DNA of 64,000 bases. It comes from Scytonema sp. UIC 10036 (lineage in GTDB: Bacteria > Cyanobacteriota > Cyanobacteriia > Cyanobacteriales > Nostocaceae). The position numbers and the translations under genes are program-made. The notes below the pieces were generated by a model. The model worked only from the letters and a program-made list of their open reading frames with translations, ran no database searches and was not told where the DNA came from. The stretch is from the NCBI RefSeq assembly GCF_009725235.1, contig NZ_WJFC01000007.1, forward strand, positions 62,001-126,000. Direction: 5' to 3'. This document shows, one piece after another, positions 35,384 through 45,480 of the stretch (position 1 is the first letter of the stretch; each line of letters starts with the position of its first letter).

Positions 35384-35932
35384 CTACAAGAAATCTCCTA
35401 CCTTCAAGATTGCGGCTAGTAACCTCTCAATTTCCCAGGCATCTTTGTAGCAAACACCATTGATGAATAAAGCTGGTGTACTGTTGACATGACTACTCAC
35501 ACCACTTCTAATGTCTTCGGTCACCCGGTTGGCATAAACGTGTCCCGACATATCTTGGAGAAATCGGCTTATATCGAGACCTATACCGTTGGCATACTCT
35601 ACTAGATGACCGTCATCCAATGCGTGCTGATGCTCGAACAGAGTGTCGTGCATCTGCCAAAACTTACCTTGCACATCGGCGGCTTCTGCTGCTTCTGCGG
35701 CTTTTTGAGCCTGGGGGTGTATCTGCGTCTGTGGGAAATGACGGAACACAAAGCACAGTTGGTTATTGAGTTGTTGCTGAATCTCCTTGATTATCCTGTG
35801 AGCTTCACCGCAGTAGAGACACTGATAGTCGCCATACTCTACCAGCACCACTGGGGAACTCAAAGATCCTTGGATGCGATCGCGCTCTGTTATCGGTGCG
35901 AGCAGTCTGTCTTTATCGCTTACCTGACCCAT
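35384..35932 (-). CDS. DsbA-family thioredoxin-fold protein
   Basis: About 182 residues from MGQVSDKDRLL; a start 8 codons earlier is also open. The thioredoxin fold starts at VVLVEYGDYQCLYCGEAH, with a CxxC active site (CLYC), a helical insertion (KAAEAAEAADVQGKFWQMHD) and the cis-Pro loop NSTPALFING. There is no signal peptide, unlike periplasmic DsbA, so it is probably a cytoplasmic DsbA/FrnE-like oxidoreductase. Some relatives are fused to or encoded beside NhaA antiporters, but none is present here. Confidence 0.8.
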   Translation of the reverse strand: MGQVSDKDRLLAPITERDRIQGSLSSPVVLVEYGDYQCLYCGEAHRIIKEIQQQLNNQLCFVFRHFPQTQIHPQAQKAAEAAEAADVQGKFWQMHDTLFEHQHALDDGHLVEYANGIGLDISRFLQDMSGHVYANRVTEDIRSGVSSHVNSTPALFINGVCYKDAWEIERLLAAILKVGDFL

Positions 35933-36084
35933 TCGTACTTCTGAGAATGATAACATAGGATGGTGACGAGAATATTGCTATGAAACCTCCTTTTTGCAAA
36001 ATCTTGTGAATGAAAACTTCTACTCTATACCCCTACAAGGTCGAGTTGCTCCCAGTCCTGATAGACCCAATTTAGTCAATAAAT

Positions 36085-36258
36085 CCAAGTGTGTCACTGA
36101 CCCAGAGTTCAGTTTTGAGTTGCTAAATCGAACAACGGTAAACTGTCCTTTGGTACAGGTCGCGCACCTAAAACTAGAGACTGGCAATTCCCCGCTTCAG
36201 TGCAACAATCACCGCCTGTGTCCTATCATTAAGGTCTAACTTACTAAAAATTTTGTTT
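36085..36258 (-). pseudogene. Remnant of the 3' end of a NarL-type response regulator (copy 2)
   Basis: The minus strand reads KQNFSKLDLNDRTQAVIVAL and KRGIASL to a stop at 36174-36176. This is the end of the helix-turn-helix domain of the regulator at 37402-38040 (one clear difference, Val to Leu). The 3' flank is also conserved. Upstream codons are absent. The rest of 35933-36440 contains nothing else recognisable. Confidence 0.75.
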
Positions 36259-36440
36259 AAAAACTGGTTCTCAAATTTTGAATTAATAGCAGAACCTATT
36301 ATAATCGCTTGATTGGGGCTTTTCCGTGCGATAATTGTACCCTGTAAAAGCGCCTGCTATTTGTCTATACACTATTATAGAGGTCGCTCGAAGATCGGCT
36401 TTGCCAACACTGGTTAAGGAAGCGAATCACGGCAAAAAAT

Positions 36441-36994
36441 ATGCGTCCAAATGTTGACTCTGAGAAGATAGAACGACTTATGCAAGCTTTGGGTAGAGAA
36501 GCGATCTGGGTTCAGGGTGCATTTACTTTACAGGTGGTGCTAGTGCTCTACTGATTGGATGGCGTAATTCCACGGTTGATGTTGATATTCGTCTAGATCC
36601 TGAACCTCCAGGTATTTTTCAAGCAATTGCCAAAATCAAACAAGAATTGTACATCAATATCGAACTGGCTTCCCCCCAGGATTTCTTACCTCCTCTTCCA
36701 GGGTGGCGCGATCGAAACGTATTCATTGGCAAACAAGGTAAAATCTCGTTTTACCATTATGACTTCACAGCCCAAGCCCTTTCTAAACTATCCAGAGGAT
36801 TTGACCGTGACCGAGACGATGTTCAAGCCATGTACGAGCAGAGATTATTTTCCTTGAGAGAGTTACGTGATTGCTTTGAAGCTATTGCACCCGAATTACT
36901 GCGATTCCCTTCTCTCGATCCTGATATGCTTAGAAGCAGGGTCGAGAACTTTATCGAGCGAAATGAAGGTAAACCAGAGGAAGGTCAATCATGA
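36441..36994 (+). pseudogene. Frameshifted nucleotidyltransferase-fold protein (DUF6036-like)
   Basis: The 5' codons (MRPNVDSEKIERLMQALGRE) are in one frame. From about 36503 the protein continues in another: GCIYFTGGASALLIGW, then STVDVDIRLDP. That is the nucleotidyltransferase signature with a Gly-Gly-Ala-Ser helix and an Asp-x-Asp pair. It runs on to FIERNEGKPEEGQS without further damage. A single 1-nt indel near 36500 explains the break. The stop overlaps the next gene by ATGA, so the two were a coupled pair of the AbiEii/toxin-antitoxin type. Confidence 0.6.
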
Positions 36995-37311
36995 ATCTAG
37001 AGGAGTTGCCAGGAGCAGATTTAATCTTACCAGGAATAGACGATCTTCACAATGGCGAGACGAATACAGTTGCATCTTTGTTAGTTGCGATCGCCGCAAC
37101 GCGCTTAACCGAAGTTGGCTTGGATATCCCAAAAGATCGTCTAGCCCCAGAGCCTGAACTGACCTTGTATGCCCGTCTTCTTCATGAGCGCTCCGATGCC
37201 TACTCTTACTACAATGCTTTGCTTTCGAGGCTCAATAGCTTTTGCAATGCACTTGAATTCAGTTATAAATATGGGGCGTCTAACAATCCCAATACACCGG
37301 GACAAAATTAA
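36991..37311 (+). CDS. Small partner of the nucleotidyltransferase gene, unknown family
   Basis: 106 residues, acidic and helical (MNLEELPGADLILPGIDDL; HNGETNTVASLLVAIAATRL). No TM or signal. It overlaps the upstream gene by 4 bp and has no obvious separate promoter, so with the upstream frameshift its translation may be weakened. Its place suggests the partner of the nucleotidyltransferase, but the function is not recognised. Confidence 0.55.
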   Translation: MNLEELPGADLILPGIDDLHNGETNTVASLLVAIAATRLTEVGLDIPKDRLAPEPELTLYARLLHERSDAYSYYNALLSRLNSFCNALEFSYKYGASNNPNTPGQN

Positions 37312-37401
37312 GCCAACTGTGTCACTGACCCAGGATTCAGTGTTGAGTTGCTAAACCAAACAGCTGTAAACTGTCCTCTGGTACAGGTCGCGCACCTAAA
37401 A

Positions 37402-38040
37402 CTAGAGACTGGCAATTCCCCGCTTCAGTGCGACAATCACCGCCTGTGTCCTATCATTGACGTTTAACTTACTAAAAATTTTGTTGATATGGAACTTGAC
37501 AGTGCGCTCAGTGATATTTAAGTCAGTGCTAATCTGCTGGTTACTCTTACCCGTTACCATCAGACGAATCACCTCTAACTCCCGTTCGCTCAGTTCCTGG
37601 CTACTTAACCGCTGTGTCCGCTCTGCCAGTTTTTCTATCACGGTGGATACAAAATACTGCTGACCGCTATGAACAGATCGAATAGCTGCCAGAAGTTCGT
37701 CCGTCTCAGCGCCTTTGAGCAAATAGCCTTTTGCTCCTGCCCGCAGTGTACGATAAATGTCTTCCTCGGTATCATAGATAGTTAACACAATGATGCGAGC
37801 TTGGTCGAATTCAGCGCGGATAGCAGTAATCGCGCTCACACCTTCTACTTCAGGCATTCGCAAATCCATCAGCGTCACATCTGGCTGATATTGACGGAAC
37901 AATTCTAATGCTTCTCGTCCATTACGGGCATGCCCAACAACAGTTATATCTGGCTCATCCCCAAGTGATTTCGCCAAAGCTTCTCCAAAGATAGGATGAT
38001 CGTCAGCAATTAAGACTCGAATCACATCAGACTGGTTCAT
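37402..38040 (-). CDS. NarL/FixJ-family response regulator
   Basis: 212 residues. The receiver domain has D13-D14 and phospho-acceptor D59 (LMDLRMP). A LuxR-type helix-turn-helix follows (about 150-212; LSERELEVIRLMVTGKSNQQ, then TERTVKFHINKIFSKL). It overlaps the giant kinase gene upstream by 14 bp, so it is the expected partner of that HisKA_3 kinase. Two degraded pieces of a close relative occur at 29224-29466 and 36085-36258. The DNA targets cannot be read from the sequence. Confidence 0.9.
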   Translation of the reverse strand: MNQSDVIRVLIADDHPIFGEALAKSLGDEPDITVVGHARNGREALELFRQYQPDVTLMDLRMPEVEGVSAITAIRAEFDQARIIVLTIYDTEEDIYRTLRAGAKGYLLKGAETDELLAAIRSVHSGQQYFVSTVIEKLAERTQRLSSQELSERELEVIRLMVTGKSNQQISTDLNITERTVKFHINKIFSKLNVNDRTQAVIVALKRGIASL

Positions 38041-41000
38041 ACTCTTTACCTTTAGTTGTGACCACCACCACTACTTCTGTTCCTTGTCCCGGTGCGCTCC
38101 AAACTGTCAGTTGTGCCCCGATGTGCTCAGCCCGTTCGGTCATGCCAGGTAGACCGAAGCCGCTGCCAACAGGTTGACTGCCGACCTCAAACCCCTGTCC
38201 ATTGTCTTTAATACACAAAATGCACTGTCCGCTCTCGTACACTAACTTTACCCGGATTTCGCTAGCTTTTGCATACTTGAAAGCATTGTTGAGTGCTTCC
38301 TGTGCGATACGAAACAGGTTGTTCTCTACATCTTTTGGCAGCACATATGCTTCGCCCACGACTTCACAGACAGTGTGGGTATTGGTTTGTGAGAACATCT
38401 GAGTCGCGAGGCGATTGAGAGCACTATGTAGACCACCGCCTGACAACAATGGCGATCGCAATGCTGATACTGACCGGCGAGCCTCAGCCAGCCCAGAGCG
38501 GGTTTGCTCGCGTGCTGCCTGGATGCACGACTGTGCAGTTTCTAGATCTGCCGTCATCTTTCGTAAGGCATTGTTTAAATGTAAAGCGATGATGGCGAAG
38601 TCTTGCGCTAAAGTATCGTGAATGTCCCGTGCCATACGGTTGCGTTCTTCCAGAATGGAGGCTTCCTCAGCCAGTTTGCGATCGCTGATATCCTGCCCAA
38701 TGCCGATACTCATCCCATTGGAAAGTCGAATATTTGCCCAAGACGTATCTACGTAACGATTATCTTTCGTCCTGACTTTAAAGTCAAGCCATTTCCCAGT
38801 GGCGGCTATCATATGCTCTAAAACCTGCTCGCGCTGTTCTAAATTAAGACAGCATTCAGCCAACAAGTCAATTTCTTCAAGTTCTGTGGAAGACCATCCT
38901 AAAAATTGCTCTAACTCCCGGTTAACAAATTGTACTCGCCCGTTTGCATCATAAAGTGTAATCATCACAGGGATGTAGTCAATAACGGCTTGCAGGAGTT
39001 CTTTTTCCTGCGATAGTTCCAGCGTCCGCTCAGCGACTTGCTGCTCCAATATTCGGTTGTAATTCGCTAAGAATTTCTCTGCTTCTTGGCGTTCGGCATA
39101 GAGTTTGGCGTTGGTGATAGCGATCGCTGCTTGTCCAGACAACAGTTGTAAAACTTCCACTCGATTTTGAGTAAACGCTCCCACTGCAAGATTATTCTCT
39201 AGATACACAATTCCAACTAAGTTGCCCTGATTGACAAGCGGCGTACATAAAATAGATTTGGTTTGATGTTCTTTAATATAAGGTTCATTGATAAAGTTAC
39301 CCTCACGGGTAGCATCATTCAAAACCACACTTTCATGAGTGCGGATAACATAATTAATAATTGATACGGGGAGATGTTTATCGATAGGAATTGACTGCAA
39401 TATCCTGGTAGCTTTGGCTTCCATGGCTGCATTAGTATCCACCTCTTGTGAGACTTCAATCACCCATTCACCCTCGTTTCCAGGCTCTACCTGGGAATGC
39501 AAAATTAAAAAACCTGTTTGCGCCCCGGCATTCTCAATTAAGATATTCATCAAGGAACCGAGTAACTTCTCTAACACAATTTCACCAGAAATTGCAACGT
39601 TTGCTTTCATCAGCGTAGCTAAATCCAAAGCCTCTCCTGAGTTATTGCTAGTTGTAGTCGTAGGATTTGTCGTGCGCGTGTCTTTTGTATGAGATTGAGT
39701 CAGTAACTGCGGGTATTTAGCTTCCAAATCTTTCACCTTAGCAGTAGCTCCCCAGCGCTCATAGCAATAGTGTGCCTCTTTCATATAACTTTGGGCAGTT
39801 TTCTCCCTACCACGTGTTAAATAAAACGCGGCTGCCAACTCATAAGCCAGTGCTTCTTCTTGGATAAATTCGTTGTCAAAAGCACCTTTAATGGCTAGTT
39901 CATAAAATTCCTCAGCCTCAAGAATGTAACCCAAGACTCGTGCTTTCTCAGCTTCAACTAAATAAAATTTATGCCGATAATTCATGGGAGAATGATGTGC
40001 CCATTTCTTCATTTTTTTTTGATTGTTAGCGACTTTTTTTAGGAGCCGCTTATGTTCAGATATTTGGACAGAAGGATATACCGCAAGGTGTGCCAGGGAA
40101 TCATAAAAATAGAAGATAGGAACTACCATCGATCCCACCACTCCATCTAAGTATTTTTCTGCTAATACTGCATTTTTCACAGCTTCTTGATAGTGACCAA
40201 ATAAATAGGATAAACAAGCCTGATGTATGTATATAAAATAAATGTGAATTCTATTATTATATTTAATAAAAAATGGCAACATTTCTCCTTGATTATAAAA
40301 TTTACCAACTAAAGAGCAAGGATTTTCTGCCAAATTCATTAAATTCCAAACAACCTGTTGATACAGATTGTTAGCTATAACAGCACCTTCTCGCTTTATT
40401 TGCCGAAGGAGATCGCCGTGAGTTACCATTTCTCGTTCGAGCACTGTGAGTTCTTTCCCGCTAAAATACGAATTAAAACAGTAACTATTTAGAGAATAGG
40501 CAGCATAATCTAAATTTCCTGTTTCTAACCCACTTTGATAGGACTCATGCATAAATTTTACTGTTTCTCTAAGATGCTCTTTCCAATGTTGTATACATGC
40601 ACTAATTATCTGAAGTATCTTAGTTTTATGTTGTTGATAGTTGAGGCGTTTCAACAGATTCAAAGCGAGTTGTCCAAATTGATATCCAGAATCAATATCT
40701 CCCAGTACACCACAAAGAATGACTCCATAACCGACATACGCATAGGCAGATTCAGGAGCATTGCCATATTTTATCGATAAATTGACTTGTTTCAACACAA
40801 TGACTGGATACAGAGATGGAGCAGCAAAATAGGCAGCAGAAGTTGCCCTATCCAAGATACGCATTGCTGCAAGCTTGTAAGGATTTGTCATTTGGGGCAA
40901 GTTACTTAAGTCCTCAATTCGTTTCCCAGTTAAAGCCAACTTTGTCAAGAGCAATTTCAGTAAAATATTCAGTTTGCTCGGCTTTTTTGAAAATTTTATC

Positions 41001-43636
41001 CCTAATAACTTGAGAACGGAAAGCGCAGTCTTTATCGCCTCCTCTATATGCTTTGTTTGCATACAGGCTCGGAGCTTGACTTCATAGATTGTCACTTGAT
41101 CCAGTAGCGTCTTGGCTTGTTGCAGTACTAACTTAACTAATTTCTCTACCTGCTCAAAGTCTCCGCACAAATACGCTGCCTCCGTTAATTCCACATATAG
41201 TGCTAACGTCAGTTTATACTGAGTTTGCCAACTATCTTCTCTCAATAGTCCAATAGCAATCTTCAAGTACTTAAACGCTGGTTCATAGGCTACAGTAGCC
41301 TTGGCTTTCTTACCAGCCATCAAATTTAAAGAAGCCAATTCATCCCACTGTATGGGCGGGTTTACAATTGTGGTTAATTCAATCCCAAAATTGAGTTGGT
41401 TGACAATATCAAAAATTTTCGCCTCTCGCATCTCTTGGGGAGTATTTTGCAACAGGAGTTGCCCCAGTTGCCAGTGGACAGCTTGGCGTTCCTCCTCAGA
41501 AATTAGGAAATAGGCAGCTTGCTGTATGCGATCGTGAGAAAACTTATATTCAATCGTTAATTCATCTGCCGAACTGGACACATCTAGCTCAATCTCTTTG
41601 TAGGCATCGCTTAAAGGTAAGACTAAACCTTCTACCATAGCTTCATGCAGGTCAAGTGCAGTTTCTCTTTGAGATTTTCCACGACTACTTGCCAGTATTT
41701 GCAAATCAAACTGATTCCCAATTGCCGCAGCTATTTGTAACGTTCGCTGTGAGGTAGCGCTCAACTTTTGAATCTTGAGAGCCATCAGTTCGACAACATT
41801 ATCGGTTAAATTGGCAAAGAGAATTTGGTCTACATTCCATTGCCAACAGAGCTGCTCTCTATCGAACTCTATCAGCTTTTCGGCATAAAGAGATTTTAAA
41901 AACTCATTTATAAAGAAAGGATTGCCGTCTGTTTTCGATAGCACTAACTCTGATAAGGGGATTGTTCTTTCTGGAGGGCATTTGAAGGTGTCAGAAATTA
42001 ACTCATTGACACAGGGTAAATTTAAAGGTGAGAGGAAGATATTATTCACAATTCCCCCACTTTGCTGAATCTCATCAATGGTTAATCTTAACAGATGAGC
42101 CGCGCTAACTTCATTGTCACGATAGGAACCAATTAAGAACAAATATTTGCTACCTGATGTCGTCATCAGTAACTTAATGAGTTTCAACGTTGCAGCATCT
42201 GCCCACTGTAAATCATCTAGAAATACCACCAAAGGATGTTCGGGTTTTGTAAAAACAGAAATGAAGTGTTGAAACACAACATGAAAGCGGTTTTGAGATT
42301 CAGCAGGTGGTAACTCCGGTACAGGAGGTTGCTTGTCAATTATCAGTTCTACTTTAGGAATCACATCAATAATCACTTGGGCATTCATACCCAAAGCTAC
42401 CAAAAGTTTTTCTCGCCATTGAGTCAGACAAGATTCAGTTTCGGTTAAAAGTTGCTGCACTAAATCTGAGAAAGCATTGACAACACCACTGTAGGGAATA
42501 TTGCGCTGAAATTGATCGAACTTCCCTGAAATGAAATACCCCCGATGTTTAGTCATCGGTTTATAAACTTCCTGCACCAGAACTGATTTGCCGATACCAG
42601 AGTAACCTGAAACCAACATCATTTCTACTGAAGAATAGTCACTGGGATATTCTCCTCTTTGAGCCACGCGCTCAAATGCTGTCAGTAAGGTTTCTACTTC
42701 CGCTTCACGTCCATACAGTTTTTGCGGGATTTGAAACTTGTCAGAAATATCTTTGTGTGCGAGGGGAAATTCTGTTATTGTACCGCTACGTTGTAATTGG
42801 ACTAGACACTCCTCCAAGTCTGCTTTAATTCCCCATGCACTTTGATACCGCTCCTCAGCATTTTTTGCCAACAACTTCATAGCGATCGCGGAAACCACTT
42901 GGGGAATCTCTGAATTCACCTCATGGGGTGGAATAGGTTGTTTGGCAATATGACAATGCACTAACTCCATCACATCAGTCGTTTCAAAAGGTAGCTTATG
43001 AGTGAGCAGTTCATAAAAGGTTGCACCGAGGGAGTAAAAATCCGTGCGATAATCTAAACTTCGGTTCATCCTCCCTGTTTGCTCTGGCGATATATAAGCT
43101 AATGTACCTTCTAAGACGTTCGGATTTCTCAACGTAGAATGAGAGCGGGATAATTGGGTAGCAATACCAAAGTCAATGATTTTGAGTATCCCAGTTTCTG
43201 GATTTAGAACAATATTGCCTGGGTTAATATCTTTATGGATAACATTGGCAGCATGAATATTGCCCAAAGCATCTGTAATTTTGATAGCAATTTGGAGAAA
43301 TTCTGGTAAGGGCATTGGGCAATACTTCCCTCCGGACTCCTGCATGAGTTTCTGTAAAGACTCCCCACCAAAATCTTCTAAAATAATGACAAGAGTTCTT
43401 TGATAGTCCTGTTGACTGTAAACCTTTATAACCCCTTCTAAATTTAAGGAGCGAGTTATTTCATATTCCTGCTTGTAGCGAATCAGTTCAGCTTTGGTAG
43501 GATAGTCTTCCTTGAGAACCTTGAGGATAACAGGTGTATTATCCTCTTTTCTTATGCCTCGAAAAACAAGAGAATTGCTGCTTTCGTAGATTTTGACTTT
43601 CCCATCAATGCTAGGTAGCGAAATCATAACTGGCAC
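38027..43636 (-). CDS. Giant hybrid Ser/Thr kinase - AAA ATPase - GAF - PAS - histidine kinase (HstK type)
   Basis: 1,869 residues. The N-terminal Ser/Thr kinase domain (1-270) has catalytic D136 in HKDINPGN and DFGIA. An AAA/NACHT-like ATPase follows with Walker A GYSGIGKS (near 345) and LVVFLDDLQWAD. A long helical TPR-like region (about 680-1290) leads to GAF (about 1330-1500) and PAS (about 1510-1625) domains. HisKA_3 has H1673 in ARDIHDTLAQD, and the HATPase has NALNNAFKYA-type and DNGQGF motifs. The order is that of Anabaena HstK proteins, which couple Ser/Thr and two-component signalling. The partner regulator overlaps the 3' end. A REP-like sequence is embedded in the GAF region (about 39475-39503), adding the residues SQVEPGNEGEW without breaking the frame. 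Confidence 0.9.
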   Translation of the reverse strand: MPVMISLPSIDGKVKIYESSNSLVFRGIRKEDNTPVILKVLKEDYPTKAELIRYKQEYEITRSLNLEGVIKVYSQQDYQRTLVIILEDFGGESLQKLMQESGGKYCPMPLPEFLQIAIKITDALGNIHAANVIHKDINPGNIVLNPETGILKIIDFGIATQLSRSHSTLRNPNVLEGTLAYISPEQTGRMNRSLDYRTDFYSLGATFYELLTHKLPFETTDVMELVHCHIAKQPIPPHEVNSEIPQVVSAIAMKLLAKNAEERYQSAWGIKADLEECLVQLQRSGTITEFPLAHKDISDKFQIPQKLYGREAEVETLLTAFERVAQRGEYPSDYSSVEMMLVSGYSGIGKSVLVQEVYKPMTKHRGYFISGKFDQFQRNIPYSGVVNAFSDLVQQLLTETESCLTQWREKLLVALGMNAQVIIDVIPKVELIIDKQPPVPELPPAESQNRFHVVFQHFISVFTKPEHPLVVFLDDLQWADAATLKLIKLLMTTSGSKYLFLIGSYRDNEVSAAHLLRLTIDEIQQSGGIVNNIFLSPLNLPCVNELISDTFKCPPERTIPLSELVLSKTDGNPFFINEFLKSLYAEKLIEFDREQLCWQWNVDQILFANLTDNVVELMALKIQKLSATSQRTLQIAAAIGNQFDLQILASSRGKSQRETALDLHEAMVEGLVLPLSDAYKEIELDVSSSADELTIEYKFSHDRIQQAAYFLISEEERQAVHWQLGQLLLQNTPQEMREAKIFDIVNQLNFGIELTTIVNPPIQWDELASLNLMAGKKAKATVAYEPAFKYLKIAIGLLREDSWQTQYKLTLALYVELTEAAYLCGDFEQVEKLVKLVLQQAKTLLDQVTIYEVKLRACMQTKHIEEAIKTALSVLKLLGIKFSKKPSKLNILLKLLLTKLALTGKRIEDLSNLPQMTNPYKLAAMRILDRATSAAYFAAPSLYPVIVLKQVNLSIKYGNAPESAYAYVGYGVILCGVLGDIDSGYQFGQLALNLLKRLNYQQHKTKILQIISACIQHWKEHLRETVKFMHESYQSGLETGNLDYAAYSLNSYCFNSYFSGKELTVLEREMVTHGDLLRQIKREGAVIANNLYQQVVWNLMNLAENPCSLVGKFYNQGEMLPFFIKYNNRIHIYFIYIHQACLSYLFGHYQEAVKNAVLAEKYLDGVVGSMVVPIFYFYDSLAHLAVYPSVQISEHKRLLKKVANNQKKMKKWAHHSPMNYRHKFYLVEAEKARVLGYILEAEEFYELAIKGAFDNEFIQEEALAYELAAAFYLTRGREKTAQSYMKEAHYCYERWGATAKVKDLEAKYPQLLTQSHTKDTRTTNPTTTTSNNSGEALDLATLMKANVAISGEIVLEKLLGSLMNILIENAGAQTGFLILHSQVEPGNEGEWVIEVSQEVDTNAAMEAKATRILQSIPIDKHLPVSIINYVIRTHESVVLNDATREGNFINEPYIKEHQTKSILCTPLVNQGNLVGIVYLENNLAVGAFTQNRVEVLQLLSGQAAIAITNAKLYAERQEAEKFLANYNRILEQQVAERTLELSQEKELLQAVIDYIPVMITLYDANGRVQFVNRELEQFLGWSSTELEEIDLLAECCLNLEQREQVLEHMIAATGKWLDFKVRTKDNRYVDTSWANIRLSNGMSIGIGQDISDRKLAEEASILEERNRMARDIHDTLAQDFAIIALHLNNALRKMTADLETAQSCIQAAREQTRSGLAEARRSVSALRSPLLSGGGLHSALNRLATQMFSQTNTHTVCEVVGEAYVLPKDVENNLFRIAQEALNNAFKYAKASEIRVKLVYESGQCILCIKDNGQGFEVGSQPVGSGFGLPGMTERAEHIGAQLTVWSAPGQGTEVVVVVTTKGKEYEPV
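39475..39503. repeat. REP-like hairpin inside the kinase GAF coding region
   Basis: CCTCGTTTCCAGGCTCTACC followed by TGGGAATGC is the reverse-orientation form of the REP core found at 4069, 5602, 46618 and 51044. It lies in frame within the GAF domain at a likely surface loop. Confidence 0.6.
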
Positions 43637-43689
43637 CTGAGGTTATATTCATTTGGGGATGTCTCAAAACACAGAACTGAACTCAACAT

Positions 43690-44095
43690 TTTTCCATTTT
43701 TTTCAGGCGTATTACTCCCTTTGCGCTCTCAAATTACCGCTCTTTGTAGGATGGGCACTGCCCACAAATGCCCTGTCAAGGTGAATAAAAACTTCAGGAA
43801 ATTACTCCCTTTCCACCCAAACATTACCTATTTAAATGAACCGCGAAGACGCAAAGAGCACTAAGAAAGAGGAAAAGCAGATTGGTAATCCTATAGCGGA
43901 AAGGGAGTAATAGTTTTCTCCCCTCTTACCTCTGCGTACTCTGCGTCTCGGCGGTTAAATAAATGACTTTGGAACCGCAGAGTACGCAGAGGGCGCAGAG
44001 GAAAAAGAGAAGGAATTGCCGCCTGAATCAAAATTTTATGAGCCACCTTGACAGGGCTAGCACTGCCTACCCTACTGTTTAGGTAATATAGCTGG
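43690..44095. mobile_element. Nested MITE/repeat cluster upstream of the giant kinase
   Basis: Three families are nested. The MITE at 43801-43911 has ATTACTCCCTTTCC ends and is the second copy of the 10167-10279 element. A CTCTGCG-type hairpin is at 43918-44040, the second copy of 12632-12752. Outer inverted arms are at 43744-43783 (GGATGGGCACTGCCCAC ... CCCTGTCAAGGTG) and 44043-44080 (CCACCTTGACAGGG ... CTACCCTAC). No gene is present. The remaining part of 43637-44522 contains only the element at 44274-44368 and AT-rich DNA. Confidence 0.7.
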
Positions 44096-44273
44096 CGGTT
44101 CGGGAGTCGTTCGCCCTCATCAGCTTGAAAAACCTTAGAGAGTTAACGAGATATCCCAAAATAGGCATTTTTTGTCAATCGTAAATTTATGCCTTATCAT
44201 GTAGCAATTGGTCTACAAAAATACTATAAAGGTAGACAAGGAAGAAAATCAATCATAACAACAAACATTAACA

Positions 44274-44368
44274 GGACTTACGCAACCTCAACGCTATTTT
44301 AGGGATTTCACGTGTTACAGATCCCCCATCTCCCCTTAAAAAGGGGGGCTATGCGTAAATCCTAATTA
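44274..44368. mobile_element. MITE of the GGACTTACGCAA type
   Basis: ACAGGACTTACGCAAC at the left and CTATGCGTAAATCCTAAT at the right form imperfect inverted ends around about 60 bp that include CCCCATCTCCCCTT and AAAAAGGGGGG. No coding capacity. Confidence 0.6.
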
Positions 44369-44522
44369 AGAAAACCTACTCTGTTTTATTAGGCAACAGG
44401 AATAAGTCATTACCCAACTCAGATAAACTAGGCAGAATGATGGATAAAATGTATGATGGTAAAGGGAATCGGGCATTTCACCAAAATGCCCACACTCCCC
44501 TAGCATCAGGTTATTAACTTTT

Positions 44523-45480
44523 TTATGCTTCTATAGAATTAGGTCTATCGTGTAACCACTGTTCTAAATCAGCTACAGTCGAAAAATCCAGTAATGCTTC
44601 TGCTAATTCTTCTAACTGTTCAACAGGTAATTTACGAATTTGCTCAATGAATGGGGCTTCAATCTCACCAAGACGACGATTAAGTTGTCGTACAATGACT
44701 TTCTGCTCACCTATTATTTCGCCTTCTTCCCTAGCCAGTTGTACAGTTGGACTAACCAAAGTCATTTTTCTTTCCTCCTCAAAACGATTGATTTTGGCAA
44801 CTCATCTTTTTTGTAGCTGTTGAGGCAGTGTCATCATTGTATCAATTATGTCAAAGAGTTTAACAATTTGCTGTTTTGTGAAACCCCGCTCATAAAGTCC
44901 GCGAATTAAATGCCAATGGACATTCTTCCCGCTCAGTCAAATTACCAGTGCTTGCTTTAGTTTTCAGGTGTGCCATTGTAATGATGGCAAATGGATTACT
45001 ACTGGATTCTAACTCATGCCAACTCTGTTCGTAATCAATAAGCTTGACAATAGGGAATGTGAGACTCAATGAGCAATCTAAAACAGATTTAGCATATCGG
45101 TTAGGTCGCCATGTAGGAATAGTGTCTCCTAAAACCGCCAGACTCACAACAAATTTATCGTAAAGTTCGGCAGCCCGGTAATTATAAGTGTATATCCGCT
45201 TTTCCAAGTTGACATCATAATAACTTTGCACCTCAACGTGGATTAAAATCCAAGCTTCTTTTTTGTCCAACAACCGAACTTTATAAAGTTTATCAGCCAC
45301 TCCATCTCCCGTTTCTGCTGAAGCAGTAATATTTTGCAGTTCTTTATCCAGAGATTCAGGGGGTTGTGTCCAATCAATTGCTCTGTGTGCTGCAGGAAAG
45401 AAAAAGGATAAGAAGTCTTCAAAATATTCGTTCAAAGCTTCTTTCCATGATTTATCATAATTGGCTCTGACTTCAGTCAT
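44523..45480 (-). pseudogene. Rpn-family PD-(D/E)XK nuclease/transposase-like gene with DUF4351 tail, two frameshifts
   Basis: Three frames together give one typical cyanobacterial Rpn/DUF4351 protein. First is MTEVRANYDKSWKEALNEYF to TGNLTERE, with the nuclease core around WILIHVEVQ. Near 44925 a 1-nt indel leads into VHWHLIRGLYERGFTKQQIV, which ends at LPQQLQKR. A second indel near 44810 leads into INRFEEERKMTLVSPTVQLA and the C-terminal DUF4351 segment (LNRRLGEIEAPFIEQIRKLP) to 44523. As it stands, only a truncated N-terminal protein and an isolated 80-residue tail can be made. Confidence 0.75.

Noticed and set aside
35994..36239. An 81-codon plus-strand gene
   Set aside because: Most of it is the antisense of the response-regulator remnant and its conserved flank.
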